This document shows, piece after piece, positions 52,498 through 61,428 of a stretch of DNA of 64,000 bases. How positions within the stretch are numbered: position 1 is the stretch's first letter; every line of letters starts with the position of its first letter. The translations under genes were made by a program, and so were the position numbers. This DNA is from Sphingomonas ginsenosidivorax. Its GTDB lineage: Bacteria > Pseudomonadota > Alphaproteobacteria > Sphingomonadales > Sphingomonadaceae. The stretch is taken from positions 62,001 to 126,000 of the forward strand of contig NZ_VOQR01000002.1 of NCBI RefSeq assembly GCF_007995065.1, in the 5' to 3' direction. The notes beneath the pieces were generated by a model. It was not told where the DNA came from, did no database searches, and saw only the letters and a program-made list of their open reading frames with translations.

Positions 52498-53637
52498 TCA
52501 ACGCGGTTGGTCGGAGTTCCTTGTCTTGCGGGTGATCCTGCTTACCAATCCGAATAGTCCGGGATGATTCGCCTTATGATAGGATGATCCGACACCCAGC
52601 GCGGCGGTAAGCCGACGGTGCGCCTCTCCCAGGGCGTGATAGGGTAGACTTGGAAGAAGGTGGTGGAGCGCGTGGTAGCGTAAGCCAACAGGGGCCCAAA
52701 GCATCGGCAGCAACGTGGGTGGCGGCACGTTGACTGAATCAAGGTACTGCGCGGTAAGGCTCATTGCCTCCCCCTCATTCTCCCAAAGGTGAGCAGTGAG
52801 CGTGCGAACTTGGTTCAAGAGCGCGATGCTTGAGCCAATGATTAGTCCGACGATAAAACCGTGCAACGAGATGGTGCCGTATGCCACCATAGCCAACAGC
52901 ATGATCGCCCAAACGCTCGCTGCTGCCTCGAGCTGCATAAAGAGCTTGCGAGCGTCACCCGTAGGCATGCGCCGGCGGAAAGACGGGTTGATCGTGAGGG
53001 ACGAGTATCGCTCGATGGCTACTAGTCTAAGCCGTTTGGAGAGCAATGAAAGTGGCGTCAACACCGCAAATCGTAGGATAACCCCGACCGGGGCCATTGC
53101 GGAGACGAGTATGAACAATAGGAGTGTTGACGGCATCATCAGCGCAAGGGACAGATATTCTGGATCGTCCTTGGTTCCGTACCGCGACTTAGCATGATGG
53201 AGGTTGTGGATACCATCATACATGAAGGACGGCACCAGCATCGGTATTCCAACGACAATATTCCAGATCAATCGAAAACCTGGTAGAGCGGCATGCTTGA
53301 TGTGGCTTACCTCATGGATAAACGAGAGAGCGCGGTAGAGCGCGAGCACCGAAACAATACCTGCGGCGATCACCACCGGCGTTGTCCTAGCGGACGCGGC
53401 GAACATCAACGCGCCATAGCCGATTACTGCAGCAGCGAGCATATCCACCCAGTAAATGATGGCGCGCGGCCGTTTCAGATCGTGGGTAAGCGCGGCTGCC
53501 GTTCGCAGCATTGTCTTTTCCTCGGCACAGCGGCGGGGAGTTTTTAGCTCGGTGCAGGAGGGGGCCGCGACGGAAAGACCGGACGCAAGCTGTACACGCA
53601 CTCCCTCGACTGGGTCGTGGGTAACTACCTTACACAT
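52498..53637 (-). CDS. Membrane fatty-acid desaturase
   Basis: A 379-residue membrane protein with the three histidine boxes of fatty-acid desaturases: HEVSH, HNLHH and HALHH. They bind the di-iron centre that introduces a double bond. About five hydrophobic segments surround them. I start it at ATG 53637 (MCKVVTHDPVEG), which has GAGGGATCT upstream; the frame is open to 53934 but the added residues look non-coding and overlap the preceding gene. It is 197 bp downstream of the siderophore-interacting protein, which may supply electrons or simply share its iron-responsive promoter. Confidence 0.85.
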   Translation of the reverse strand: MCKVVTHDPVEGVRVQLASGLSVAAPSCTELKTPRRCAEEKTMLRTAAALTHDLKRPRAIIYWVDMLAAAVIGYGALMFAASARTTPVVIAAGIVSVLALYRALSFIHEVSHIKHAALPGFRLIWNIVVGIPMLVPSFMYDGIHNLHHAKSRYGTKDDPEYLSLALMMPSTLLLFILVSAMAPVGVILRFAVLTPLSLLSKRLRLVAIERYSSLTINPSFRRRMPTGDARKLFMQLEAAASVWAIMLLAMVAYGTISLHGFIVGLIIGSSIALLNQVRTLTAHLWENEGEAMSLTAQYLDSVNVPPPTLLPMLWAPVGLRYHALHHLLPSLPYHALGEAHRRLTAALGVGSSYHKANHPGLFGLVSRITRKTRNSDQPR

Positions 53638-53833
53638 AGATCCCTCGATGTTGTTACCGGAAGCATGTCGCCCGCCGCGCGCTACGGCGTTGTCACCATG
53701 TGCGCACTCCTCGACCGGAACGCGCTCAACTACGGCCGGCGGCTTGGCCTCACGGCTGGCGAGCGTGTCGCGGTGCCGGGTGGCTAGAGCCATGCCCGGC
53801 CGCTTGATCCAGGTTGCCGAGGATGAGGTCTTC

Positions 53834-54544
53834 CTAGTAGTCACTGTCTTGATCGACATGCTCGATCTCGCCGCATTTCCAGTATCCGGATACATGAAGC
53901 GCGGATCGGTCGAAGCCGATGCGCCCAAACGCACACCGTAGCTCTCGTGCGGCGGTCGCCTCGCAAGCGACCCAAACCTGCGATGTGTCGGGGTTCACGG
54001 TCAGCGTCTTCGCATACTCAGCAAGCAGAACGCCAGGCTGCCGATCGCTGATAATCCAGCTAACCTGGGCGCCATCGTAAGCCGGCAGCGGCTGAACTGC
54101 CTCCGGCGTCGATGCCTCAAGTACTACCACGGTGCGTTCTGCCTGCTGCATCCCCTCTAGTATTGCTGATATAGCGGAGATTGCGGTCTCGTCCCCAAGG
54201 AGAAACAGCTGCTTTCCGGGTATGTGCGAGAAGTTGCTGCGCGGACCTGCTATTTGCACAATTGAGCCAACCTTCGCCGTTTCCAGCCATCGTCCTGCCA
54301 AGCCGTGCCCATGGACGACAAAATTGACATCCATCTCGCATTCCTCAGGCCGCCAAGCCCCGATCGAAAACGCACGACCGTCCGCGCCATTGTCAAAAAA
54401 GAGTTTCACCCACTGTCCTGGGCGATCACGCGCGAAATGGGCAAGATCCTCACCACCAAGGGTCACGCGCCGCATGCGTGGCGTGACGTCGACGATGCGC
54501 TTCACGTTCGTCTCGTACAGCCTGTAGATTGGCTTGTGATGCAT
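53834..54544 (-). CDS. Siderophore-interacting (ferric-chelate reductase-like) flavoprotein
   Basis: A 236-residue protein of the SIP/ViuB family. DRPGQWVKLFF and GRAFSIGAWRPEECEMDVNFVVHGHGLAGRWLETAKVGSIVQIAGPRSNF form the FAD-binding barrel, FLLGDETAISAISAILE the NAD(P)H-binding start and WVACEATAARELR the end. Such enzymes reduce ferric siderophores in the cytoplasm. A Fur-box palindrome lies 40 bp upstream. An alternative role as reductase for the desaturase downstream is possible. Confidence 0.9.
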   Translation of the reverse strand: MHHKPIYRLYETNVKRIVDVTPRMRRVTLGGEDLAHFARDRPGQWVKLFFDNGADGRAFSIGAWRPEECEMDVNFVVHGHGLAGRWLETAKVGSIVQIAGPRSNFSHIPGKQLFLLGDETAISAISAILEGMQQAERTVVVLEASTPEAVQPLPAYDGAQVSWIISDRQPGVLLAEYAKTLTVNPDTSQVWVACEATAARELRCAFGRIGFDRSALHVSGYWKCGEIEHVDQDSDY

Positions 54545-54583
54545 CTAACGCTCCTTCGACGCGCCCGCCCAATTCTGATTGGC

Positions 54584-54600
54584 CTAATGATAATCATTAG
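54584..54600. promoter_or_regulatory. Fur box upstream of the siderophore-interacting protein
   Basis: CTAATGATAATCATTAG is a perfect palindrome of 8-bp arms around one base and matches the centre of the classical Fur consensus GATAATGATAATCATTATC over TAATGATAATCATTA. Iron-replete cells would then repress the SIP gene and perhaps the desaturase. Confidence 0.85.
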
Positions 54601-54989
54601 CAGATCGTCTTGCGTAACTGTCAAACGCCATAGAATAATGGGAAGTCGCCCTTTGCCAGCGATGGAAGCTCCGACGTCGCTGCCAGAGGTACCATTGGTC
54701 TCGTCAGACGTAGGGCCGATGCGGCCATCATGCGGCTGTCGTTAATCAGCCAGCGGATCTGGCAGCCAAGCGCCCGGCTGGCGGAACTCCGTTATCGACT
54801 GTCGAGGCCGAGATAACGCGACGACCCGCAAACACGTATCAGCGGCCGTGCTCATGCGAGAGCCACGACCAAGCGGTTCCTGGCCTCCACAAACTGGCAA
54901 GGCGAACGGGTGAAGGAGTCGAAGCGAGAGCAGACTCACGCGTCATGTTGGGCTCGCCGCCCACTCGACAACGTAGACCAAAGGATGAC
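54601..54989. other. Gene-free stretch between the Fur box and dxr
   Basis: No frame in these 390 bp shows a recognisable protein, ribosome site plus start, or repeat. It should contain the dxr promoter, but no clear -35/-10 pair stands out. Confidence 0.5.
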
Positions 54990-56159
54990 ATGACCTTGAA
55001 CAGACGAAGCGTCACCGTTCTTGGGGCGACAGGTTCGATCGGGAATTCGACCCTCGACCTCATCAATCGTCACCCCGACACCTTCGACGTCGACACGGTG
55101 ACGGCCCATCGTGACATCGTCGGACTCGCCGCTGCGGCTCGCCAATCCAATGCTCGATATGCGGTGATCGCGGACGAGACCAAATATCTTGCGCTCAAGG
55201 GACTCTTGGGCGGAACCGGCATTCAAGTGGCGGCGGGCGCGGACGCGATCATAGAGAGGGCGGGGGCCGGTACTGATTGGACGATGGCGGCGATCGTCGG
55301 ACTGGCAGGTCTTGAGCCGATTATGGCGGCCCTTCGGGCAGGGGGGACCGTAGCGCTCGCAAACAAGGAGGCCCTGGTGGCAGCCGGTACGATCATGATG
55401 GACGCCGTTGTCGACCATGGCGCAACGCTGCTCCCGGTGGATTCGGAGCATAACGCCGTCTTCCAGTGCTTTGAGCCCGATCCTGCGCGGATCAGGCGTA
55501 TCGTCCTAACTGCCAGCGGGGGGCCGTTTCGCACCTGGTCGTACGAGCAGATGAGGTATGCGACCGTAACACAGGCAGTGAAGCATCCAAATTGGCCGAT
55601 GGGACACAAGATCTCGGTCGATAGCGCCACGATGATGAACAAGGGGCTCGAACTGATCGAGGCACGCCATCTATTCGGCGTCGCGCCTGGCATGCTCGAC
55701 ATCGTGGTTCATCCGGAATCCATCATCCATTCGATGGTCGACTTCATCGACGGCTCGACGCTGGCACAGATGGGTTGTCCCGACATGCGCGTGCCGATCG
55801 CCTATACCTTGGCGTGGCCGGAGCGAATGGCGACGCCCTGCGATCGGCTTGATCTTGCTCAGCTTGGTCAGTTGACCTTCGAAAAGCCTGACGAAGACCG
55901 CTTTCCGGCGCTGCGTATCGCGAAATCGGCGCTGTACCAGGGAGGAGCGACACCCGTGATCATGAACGCCGCGAACGAGGTCGCCGTCGCAGCCTTCCTT
56001 CAGCAGCATATCGGCTTCGCCGATATCATGAAGGTCGTCGAGATGGTGCTTGAGACCTATATGGCTCCAGATCCCGCAGATCTCGACGATGTCCACGCAA
56101 TCGACGAGGAGGCAAGGGCGTTCACAACATTCCATTTGAAAGCGGCCGTGGCAGCTTGA
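54990..56159 (+). CDS. dxr: 1-deoxy-D-xylulose 5-phosphate reductoisomerase
   Basis: A 389-residue enzyme of the methylerythritol phosphate route to isoprenoids that turns DXP into MEP with NADPH. Seen: TVLGATGSIGNSTLDLI (NADPH loop), ANKEALVAAG, LLPVDSEHNAVFQC (Asp/Glu metal ligands), ASGGPFRTW and HPNWPMGHKISVDSATMMNKGLELIEA. The start at 54990 has AAAGGA. dxr is normally a single chromosomal gene; this copy stands alone with no other MEP genes, so it is probably a second copy that raises flux or tolerates an inhibitor. Confidence 0.95.
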   Translation: MTLNRRSVTVLGATGSIGNSTLDLINRHPDTFDVDTVTAHRDIVGLAAAARQSNARYAVIADETKYLALKGLLGGTGIQVAAGADAIIERAGAGTDWTMAAIVGLAGLEPIMAALRAGGTVALANKEALVAAGTIMMDAVVDHGATLLPVDSEHNAVFQCFEPDPARIRRIVLTASGGPFRTWSYEQMRYATVTQAVKHPNWPMGHKISVDSATMMNKGLELIEARHLFGVAPGMLDIVVHPESIIHSMVDFIDGSTLAQMGCPDMRVPIAYTLAWPERMATPCDRLDLAQLGQLTFEKPDEDRFPALRIAKSALYQGGATPVIMNAANEVAVAAFLQQHIGFADIMKVVEMVLETYMAPDPADLDDVHAIDEEARAFTTFHLKAAVAA

Positions 56160-56458
56160 GGCTCGCCAGGCGGTGTCCCGGCGGCATGCCGCTGCCGGGG
56201 CGGCAATGGCGCATTGATCGTTCTGCGTGACGCACGGGACCGCCGTGTCCATCATGCCCGTCCTCGCCCCGGAGCCGGCGCGGCTAGCGCGGGAGGACCG
56301 TTCGGCGGACGAAGCATCAAACCATCAGCGGTCGCGGGCCGCGCTGCGGTTTTGTTCGTCAGTGAGCCGGGCTGTCGAAATGCAACGCACGCCGAGACAT
56401 CGCCATCCGCTGATCTTCTTCCGACTGAGCAAATAGCATTCGAAGAGCCATGAGCGGC
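56160..56458. other. Gene-free stretch after dxr
   Basis: Short frames occur but none has a ribosome site or familiar sequence. Only the hairpin at its right end stands out. Confidence 0.5.
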
Positions 56459-56494
56459 GGGGACCAGCCGAGGCGAGACCTCTGGCTGGTCCCC
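56459..56494. terminator. Long hairpin between dxr and the alpha/beta hydrolase gene
   Basis: GGGGACCAGCC and GGCTGGTCCCC form an 11-bp stem (12 with the outer C-G pair), and the loop can extend it with GAGG/CCTC. It lies 6 bp beyond the end of the leftward hydrolase gene and also downstream of rightward dxr, so it may end transcription from both sides. It lacks a T-run, so termination is not certain. Confidence 0.55.
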
Positions 56495-56500
56495 GGCCGG

Positions 56501-57265
56501 TTACTTGACGCCGAACAGGAAGTTCAGCACGAGCTCGTTAACCTCCTTAGGACGCTCGATGGTTGTCCAGTGGCCGGTCCGTGCGAGGATGTAGAATGCT
56601 GAGTCCGGAAATTTGGCCGCGAGCGCGGACGCAGCTGGCGGCGGCGATGTGTTGTCCTCGTCGCCGGTGATGAGGATGGCGGGAACGGAGATCCGCCCCA
56701 CGTCGGCCGCAACGCAGGTGGCGAGCGCTTCGCAATGGCGAGCATAACCCTCGGCCGGCTGGCGCATGATGAATTCGCGTACGAAGGCCGCGATTGCGGG
56801 CTGGTTGGCCTTGGTGTCGGCTGAAGTGCCGGCAGCGACGATCTGATCGGCGATCTCGCCGAGGCCTTCTTCGCGCGCCTTGGCGGCGCGGGCCTTCATC
56901 GCCTCGCGGCCGGCCTCACCTGGCGCATGGACCGGACCGATCAGCGTAAGCGAACGCACTTTATCCGGCGCCATCAGGGCGAGATGCTGTGCCACCACCG
57001 TGCCCATCGAATGGGCAACGACATGGACGGGTTTATCGACGCCGATCTGCTCAAGAACGCCTAGCGCGGCTTCGACGAGACCATCGATCGTGTTCTTACC
57101 CTTCGATTCCGACTGCCCTGCGCCCGGCAGATCGAAGCGATGGCAGGTGAAGAAGCGCGAGAGCGCAGCGACCTGCGGACCAAACACGTTCGACGTGCCG
57201 CCGAGACCGTGGATGAAGAGGATCGGATCGCCCGATCCAGTTGTTTCGACGTGGTACTTTGACAT
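56501..57265 (-). CDS. Alpha/beta hydrolase (enol-lactonase/MhpC-like)
   Basis: A 254-residue hydrolase: FIHGLGGTSNVFGPQVAAL (oxyanion region), nucleophile Ser86 in VAHSMGTVVAQHLAL, Asp in ILITGDEDNTSPP, His in RTGHWTTIERP. The pattern resembles 3-oxoadipate enol-lactonases and meta-cleavage-product hydrolases. The start is ATG 57265, a few bases after the FAH gene's stop, so the two are coupled. A close paralogue lies at 61.7 kb. Confidence 0.88.
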   Translation of the reverse strand: MSKYHVETTGSGDPILFIHGLGGTSNVFGPQVAALSRFFTCHRFDLPGAGQSESKGKNTIDGLVEAALGVLEQIGVDKPVHVVAHSMGTVVAQHLALMAPDKVRSLTLIGPVHAPGEAGREAMKARAAKAREEGLGEIADQIVAAGTSADTKANQPAIAAFVREFIMRQPAEGYARHCEALATCVAADVGRISVPAILITGDEDNTSPPPAASALAAKFPDSAFYILARTGHWTTIERPKEVNELVLNFLFGVK

Positions 57266-57267
57266 GT

Positions 57268-58146
57268 TCAAGCGACCTTGTTTGCAAGCCGGCCGAGACC
57301 GGAGATTTCAATAGCGATCTCGTCACCGCGCGCGAGATACTTGGGAGGATCGAATCCGATCCCGACACCCGCCGGGGTGCCGGTGGCGATCATGTCGCCG
57401 GGCTGCAGGGTCAGACCTCCGCTCAGCGTCTCGATCAGGGTCGGTACGTCGAAGATGAGATCAGACGTGTTGCTGTCCTGCCGCAGCTCGCCATTGACCC
57501 AGCACTGCAGGTGCAGATCATCGACCTTTACCTCGTCGGCAGTGACGATGTACGAACTGATCGGGCAGAAGGTGTCGAGCGACTTGCCGATAAACCACTG
57601 CTTGTGCTTCGACTGCAGATCACGCGCGGTCATGTCGTTGATGATAAGATAGCCGAAGACATGGTCGAGGGCGTCCGCCTTGGAAATGCCGCGACCACTC
57701 TTCCCCATCACAACGCCGAGTTCGGCCTCATAGTCGATGCTGTCGGAAAGTCCGGTCGGATAGAGGATGTCCTCGCCATTGGCGATGACGGTCTCGGGTG
57801 CCTTGGTGAAGATGATCGGCGCCGTCGGGATGGCGTCGCTCGCGTCCTTTGCCGAGCTGTCGAAACCGCTCTTGGTGAACTCGTGCGCGTGGGCATGATA
57901 GTTCTTGCCGACGCACATCACGTTGCGGCTCGGGACGATCGGCGGCGCGAACGTCACGTCGCTCAGGCGCTCGCCCTCGCCCGAAGGAACGAGGCGGGTT
58001 TTCACATCATCGTAGATGCGGATGAGATCGATCATGGTGTCGACTGGCTGGCCGAGCAGGTCGGATACGGGCCAGTATCGATCGGTCTCTGGGGAGACGA
58101 CCGCGACAACATCGTCGGCTCCCGTTTTCAAGGTTGCCAGTTTCAT
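57268..58146 (-). CDS. Fumarylacetoacetate hydrolase-family protein
   Basis: A 292-residue FAH-family enzyme. NVMCVGKNYHAHAHEF opens the catalytic domain; the metal ligands lie in the SIDYEAELGVVMGKSGRGI segment, and FGYLIINDMTARDLQSKHKQWFIGKSLDTFCPI and GDMIATGTPAGVGIGF complete it. Members hydrolyse C-C bonds of acylpyruvates or decarboxylate 2-oxo-enoates in aromatic degradation. GGGAGAGACTG precedes the start. Two GAACCA-type dyads lie upstream (58179-58222), probable targets of the GntR proteins to the right. Confidence 0.9.
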   Translation of the reverse strand: MKLATLKTGADDVVAVVSPETDRYWPVSDLLGQPVDTMIDLIRIYDDVKTRLVPSGEGERLSDVTFAPPIVPSRNVMCVGKNYHAHAHEFTKSGFDSSAKDASDAIPTAPIIFTKAPETVIANGEDILYPTGLSDSIDYEAELGVVMGKSGRGISKADALDHVFGYLIINDMTARDLQSKHKQWFIGKSLDTFCPISSYIVTADEVKVDDLHLQCWVNGELRQDSNTSDLIFDVPTLIETLSGGLTLQPGDMIATGTPAGVGIGFDPPKYLARGDEIAIEISGLGRLANKVA

Positions 58147-58178
58147 CAGTCTCTCCCGTCAAGATTGTTGGCGAATGT

Positions 58179-58222
58179 GAACCATTGGTTGGCTGCTTAT
58201 GAACCAAGAGCGTCCTTGGGTC
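58179..58222. promoter_or_regulatory. Two GAACCA...TGGTTC-type dyads upstream of the FAH-hydrolase operon
   Basis: GAACCATTGGTT (58179-58190) and the looser GAACCAAGAGCGTCCTTGGGTC (58201-58222) match the perfect GAACCAATTGGTTC at 61429. The first is 33 bp from the FAH start. They are likely operators for one or more of the FadR-type GntR proteins encoded at 59.1-61.3 kb. Confidence 0.6.
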
Positions 58223-58284
58223 AATAAACCGATGCAATGGCGCAGGCAAAATAATTATAATAAGGGTCCTGGTATAGTGTTGGT

Positions 58285-59040
58285 TCAGTTCCGCCACGCC
58301 TTTGCGGGGAAGCGCCGTGATGGCCGATCTGAGGGGGCCAGGCCGTCCTGACGTATCCCCAAGGTACGCCGCGCGAATATCGCTTCGAGCAACGGGATGA
58401 GGCTCGAGGGATTGTCGCCACGTACGCCATCGGAGGCCGCGAACGCGGCACCGCCTGACGCCGGCGACTCGGCGATAGCAGCCATACGCATTCCCAATCG
58501 CGACGCGTCGAGCTCGAGGCGGTCTTTGATCCGGGGATCCGCTACGAAGCCCCAGCGGATCGCGCGAACTTTGCCACCGTCTCCCAAGTGGTCCAATCAT
58601 CGACCGCATGCGCGCGGACCGCAGTCCGTGTTTTTCACGAGGCAGCGCCAGATCCTGCGGCATTTCGATAAAGGCGTCCGCCGGACGCGTCGGAAGAGAT
58701 GTGGCCCGAACGACGTCGCGGTCCTGCCAGCCCGCCGATCCTGGCATGCCATGGCGGATATGGAGGGGGCGCCGGACGATCGGGTCCGAACGGAAAGTCC
58801 GTGCCCGGCATCAGATGAAATGAACGACGCGCCTCCGGATGACAGAATTCAGAGCCGGGCCAGTGTCGTGACCTTCATGATCGCCGGGCTTCATGCATGC
58901 GTCGTGCCCGATCCGTGCGCCTGTCTGCGTTGAAGTGTCGGGCCCATGTTGTCGAACTGCATGGCGGCGCGGGGCATGCACTAGGCTCGCGGACGTCGGT
59001 TTCAGCAGTTGATGAAGCTCTGCCGGGAGCCTCCACTTCT
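58285..59040 (-). pseudogene. Degenerate coding remnants (possible amidohydrolase C-terminus)
   Basis: No intact gene is evident in 58223-59064. On the minus strand near 58760-58830 the sequence MPGTDFPFGPDRPAPPPY resembles the GTDFPF metal-site segment near the end of amidohydrolase_2 proteins, and then the frame breaks. Further left, GDGGKVRAIRWGFVADPRIKDRLELDASRLG (58550-58600, another frame) looks like real protein but I do not recognise it. The region is best read as decayed catabolic genes between the FAH operon and the GntR genes. Confidence 0.35.
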
Positions 59041-59064
59041 GGTCCGGAATTTCATCCGTGCCGC

Positions 59065-59778
59065 TCAGCTGCCGACCAAAGCTATCCGGACCTCGGAAAG
59101 ATGTTCACGCATCAGCCGTCCTGCAGTTTCGGCATCACGTTCGAGAAGGGCGCCGACGATCGCACGGTGCTGTCGCTGGTAGAGATCGCGCCGTTCGCGC
59201 GTCACCGTCCGTTCCTTGAGTTTCATCCACTCCGGCTGGTTCCGGGCCAGATTGATCGCCTCGTAGAGGCCCTTCAGTAGCTCATTCTTCGTAGCCGCTA
59301 TGACCCGCTCATGAAGCCTGCCATCCCATGTCTCGAACGTCGGCACGTCCGGCGCCGCCTCGGCTTCGTCCACGCATTCGCGCAGGCTTGCCAGATCGGC
59401 TGACGTTCCTCGCGATGCCGCGAGACTCGTAGCCCATGGTTCGATCGCGAGGCGGATTTCCATGACCTCGGCAGGGCTTGAACCGACGACTCTGCTGAGC
59501 AGCGAAGTGGCTTCTTCGACGACAGGCGTCCTGTCCGCGACAAAGGAGCCTCGGCCGACGTGGCGAACGATCTGGCCGGCATCCTCGAGCTTCTTGAGAC
59601 CCTTCCGGATCGTGTTGCGCGCGACGCCGAACTCGATCTCCAGTTCGCGTTCGGTCGGTAGCCTGAACCCCGGCTGCCATTCACCGCTGGCAATGTTGCT
59701 TTCCATGCTTTCGATGAGCGAGCCGACCGCGCCAGCGGCGCGAGAGCGTAGGTCGCGAGAAGCAGCATTGTGAGCCAT
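59065..59778 (-). CDS. GntR-family regulator, FadR/FCD type (copy 1 of 3)
   Basis: A 237-residue regulator: SNIASGEWQPGFRLPTERELEIEFGVARNTIRKGLKKLEDAGQIVRHVGRGSFVADRT is the winged HTH; the C-terminal domain (PAEVMEIRLAIEPWATSLAASRG ... FETWDGRLHERVIAATKN ... QHRAIVGALLERDAETAGRLMREHL) is the FCD fold with its metal-binding Asp/His positions. ATG 59778 (MAHNAASRDL) is a likely start, although the frame is open to 59814. It is the last of three paralogues in one orientation. Confidence 0.9.
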   Translation of the reverse strand: MAHNAASRDLRSRAAGAVGSLIESMESNIASGEWQPGFRLPTERELEIEFGVARNTIRKGLKKLEDAGQIVRHVGRGSFVADRTPVVEEATSLLSRVVGSSPAEVMEIRLAIEPWATSLAASRGTSADLASLRECVDEAEAAPDVPTFETWDGRLHERVIAATKNELLKGLYEAINLARNQPEWMKLKERTVTRERRDLYQRQHRAIVGALLERDAETAGRLMREHLSEVRIALVGS

Positions 59779-59902
59779 TGCTGATCCAATAAGGCTCCCA
59801 CGACGGCAGATCAAGCTTATTGGTATATCGAAAAATCGCAGGCTCGCGTTTCCTCAGCCTTCGACGCCACTGCCGAAACGCTGACTTGCGCTTGGTGATG
59901 GA

Positions 59903-60617
59903 TCAAGCGACCCGCATGTCGGAGAGGCCGAACATGTACTGCCGCACATGCAGAAGATGCATGCGCATACCATCGTGTGCGCCCTGGCGATCGCGGTTGC
60001 GGAGTGCGGCGACGATCGAGGCATGCTGCCCATGGATCTCCTTGCGAAGCTCCGCGGTCATCGTCCGTTGCTTGAGCCGACCCCAGTCAGCACGGGTGCG
60101 AACGGATGCCATGGTGCGGACCATGGCGAGTGCTGGCCGGTTGTGCGCGGCCACTGCGAGGGCATCGTGAAGTGCGGCATCCCAGATTTCGAAGTCGGCC
60201 ACCGTCGGCGCCGCAAAGGACTTTTCCAGGCACGATTCGATCGCCATGCAATCCTCATGCGTCGCCCGCGCAACGGCGAGGGCCGCAATTCCGGGTTCGA
60301 ACATCAGACGGCATTCGAGAACCTCGGCGGGGCTCGACATGCCGAGGATGGCCTCGTCGTTGAGGGGGGCGTCGTTCGATCCGGCCGTGACGGCCGAGAT
60401 GACGAATGTTCCACTGCCCACGGCGCGGCGGATTAGCCCCTGGGCCTCGAGGTCACTGAGCGCGCGTCGTAACGTATCACGTGCAACGCCGTAGTGCTCC
60501 GCGAGCGCACGTTCGGTCGGTAGCCGACCATCGAGCCACGCGCCACTCGCCACGCGCGAGATCCTCGCGCAGTAGGTCGAGGACGGTAGCAGCGCCTCCG
60601 CGCCCGGGTGCCGGCAC
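59903..60617 (-). pseudogene. GntR-family regulator, FadR/FCD type (copy 2 of 3), frameshifted near the start
   Basis: GTG 60617 has a perfect AAGGAGG six bases upstream, and this site overlaps the stop of copy 3, so translation would be coupled. Its frame reads LDLLREDLARGEW, the expected first HTH helix, but within about 15 codons homology jumps to another frame (GRLPTERALAEHYGVARDTLRRAL), consistent with one extra base near 60555. The rest of the FCD domain (to 59903) is intact. If translation began at GTG 60553 the HTH would lack helix 1. Either a real inactivating frameshift or a sequence error. Confidence 0.7.
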
Positions 60618-60628
60618 TCGTTTCCTCC

Positions 60629-61339
60629 TTACACGGGGTCTCCCAGGAGAACGGTTCGTACAGTCTGGATGTGGCCTTGCATATGCTGCGCTGCACGCTC
60701 GCCGTCGCGATCGCGAAGGGCTTGGACGATGTCGCGATGCTGCATCTGGTAGACCCGGCGATGCTGCAGTGTACGGCCACTGACCTTGAGGCCGCCCCAG
60801 ATCGCATCGTGGCGCAGGCCATCGATGACATCATAGAGCGTCACCAGCAGCGCATTGTGACTGGCGGCGACGATGGCGCGATGCAGCTTGCTATCCCAAT
60901 GTTCGTATTCGGCGATGTTGGTCGCGCGTTCGTTGCCAAGGGAGAGACTCTCGAGCGCACGCAGCTCCGAATCGGTCGCTTTGGCCACGGCGATCCTTGC
61001 TGCCTGCGGCTCGACCACAAGCTGTGCGTCGAGGACGTCCGCCGGACTGGTCGTCATGGCGAGGCGGCCGAGCAGCGTGTCGACGCGCGCGCGTTCGAGT
61101 TCCACGGGATCCGGGTCGCTGACGAAAGCGCCCTTGCCGGCGATACGTACGATCTTCCCGTGGCTTTCGAGCATGTCGAGCGCACGACGTAGCGTGTTGC
61201 GTGCCACGCCATATTGTTCGGTCAGCTCGCGTTCGCTCGGCAGCTGGGTGCCGGGCATGAGTTCGCCCGCAGCCACACGCTGTTCGAACTCCGCCATGAA
61301 GCGCGCCCTGGCGGCTGCCGCCTGCGTCCGCACGCTCAT
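60629..61339 (-). CDS. GntR-family regulator, FadR/FCD type (copy 3 of 3)
   Basis: A 236-residue regulator with HTH QRVAAGELMPGTQLPSERELTEQYGVARNTLRRALDMLESHGKIVRIAGKGAFVSD (about residues 20-76) and an FCD domain (PADVLDAQLVVEPQAARIAVAKATD ... YEHWDSKLHRAIVAASHN ... QHRDIVQALRDRDGERAAQHMQGHI). It is the first gene of the three-regulator operon and is divergent from the second alpha/beta hydrolase gene, with a GAACCAATTGGTTC palindrome between them. Confidence 0.92.
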   Translation of the reverse strand: MSVRTQAAAARARFMAEFEQRVAAGELMPGTQLPSERELTEQYGVARNTLRRALDMLESHGKIVRIAGKGAFVSDPDPVELERARVDTLLGRLAMTTSPADVLDAQLVVEPQAARIAVAKATDSELRALESLSLGNERATNIAEYEHWDSKLHRAIVAASHNALLVTLYDVIDGLRHDAIWGGLKVSGRTLQHRRVYQMQHRDIVQALRDRDGERAAQHMQGHIQTVRTVLLGDPV

Positions 61340-61428
61340 CCGACATTCTCCTCATAGACCAATGCTGAACCAGTATAGCAATTGCTTGCGGGCTTGGCGA
61401 ACGAGTCGTATCTAGTCACAACAATAAA

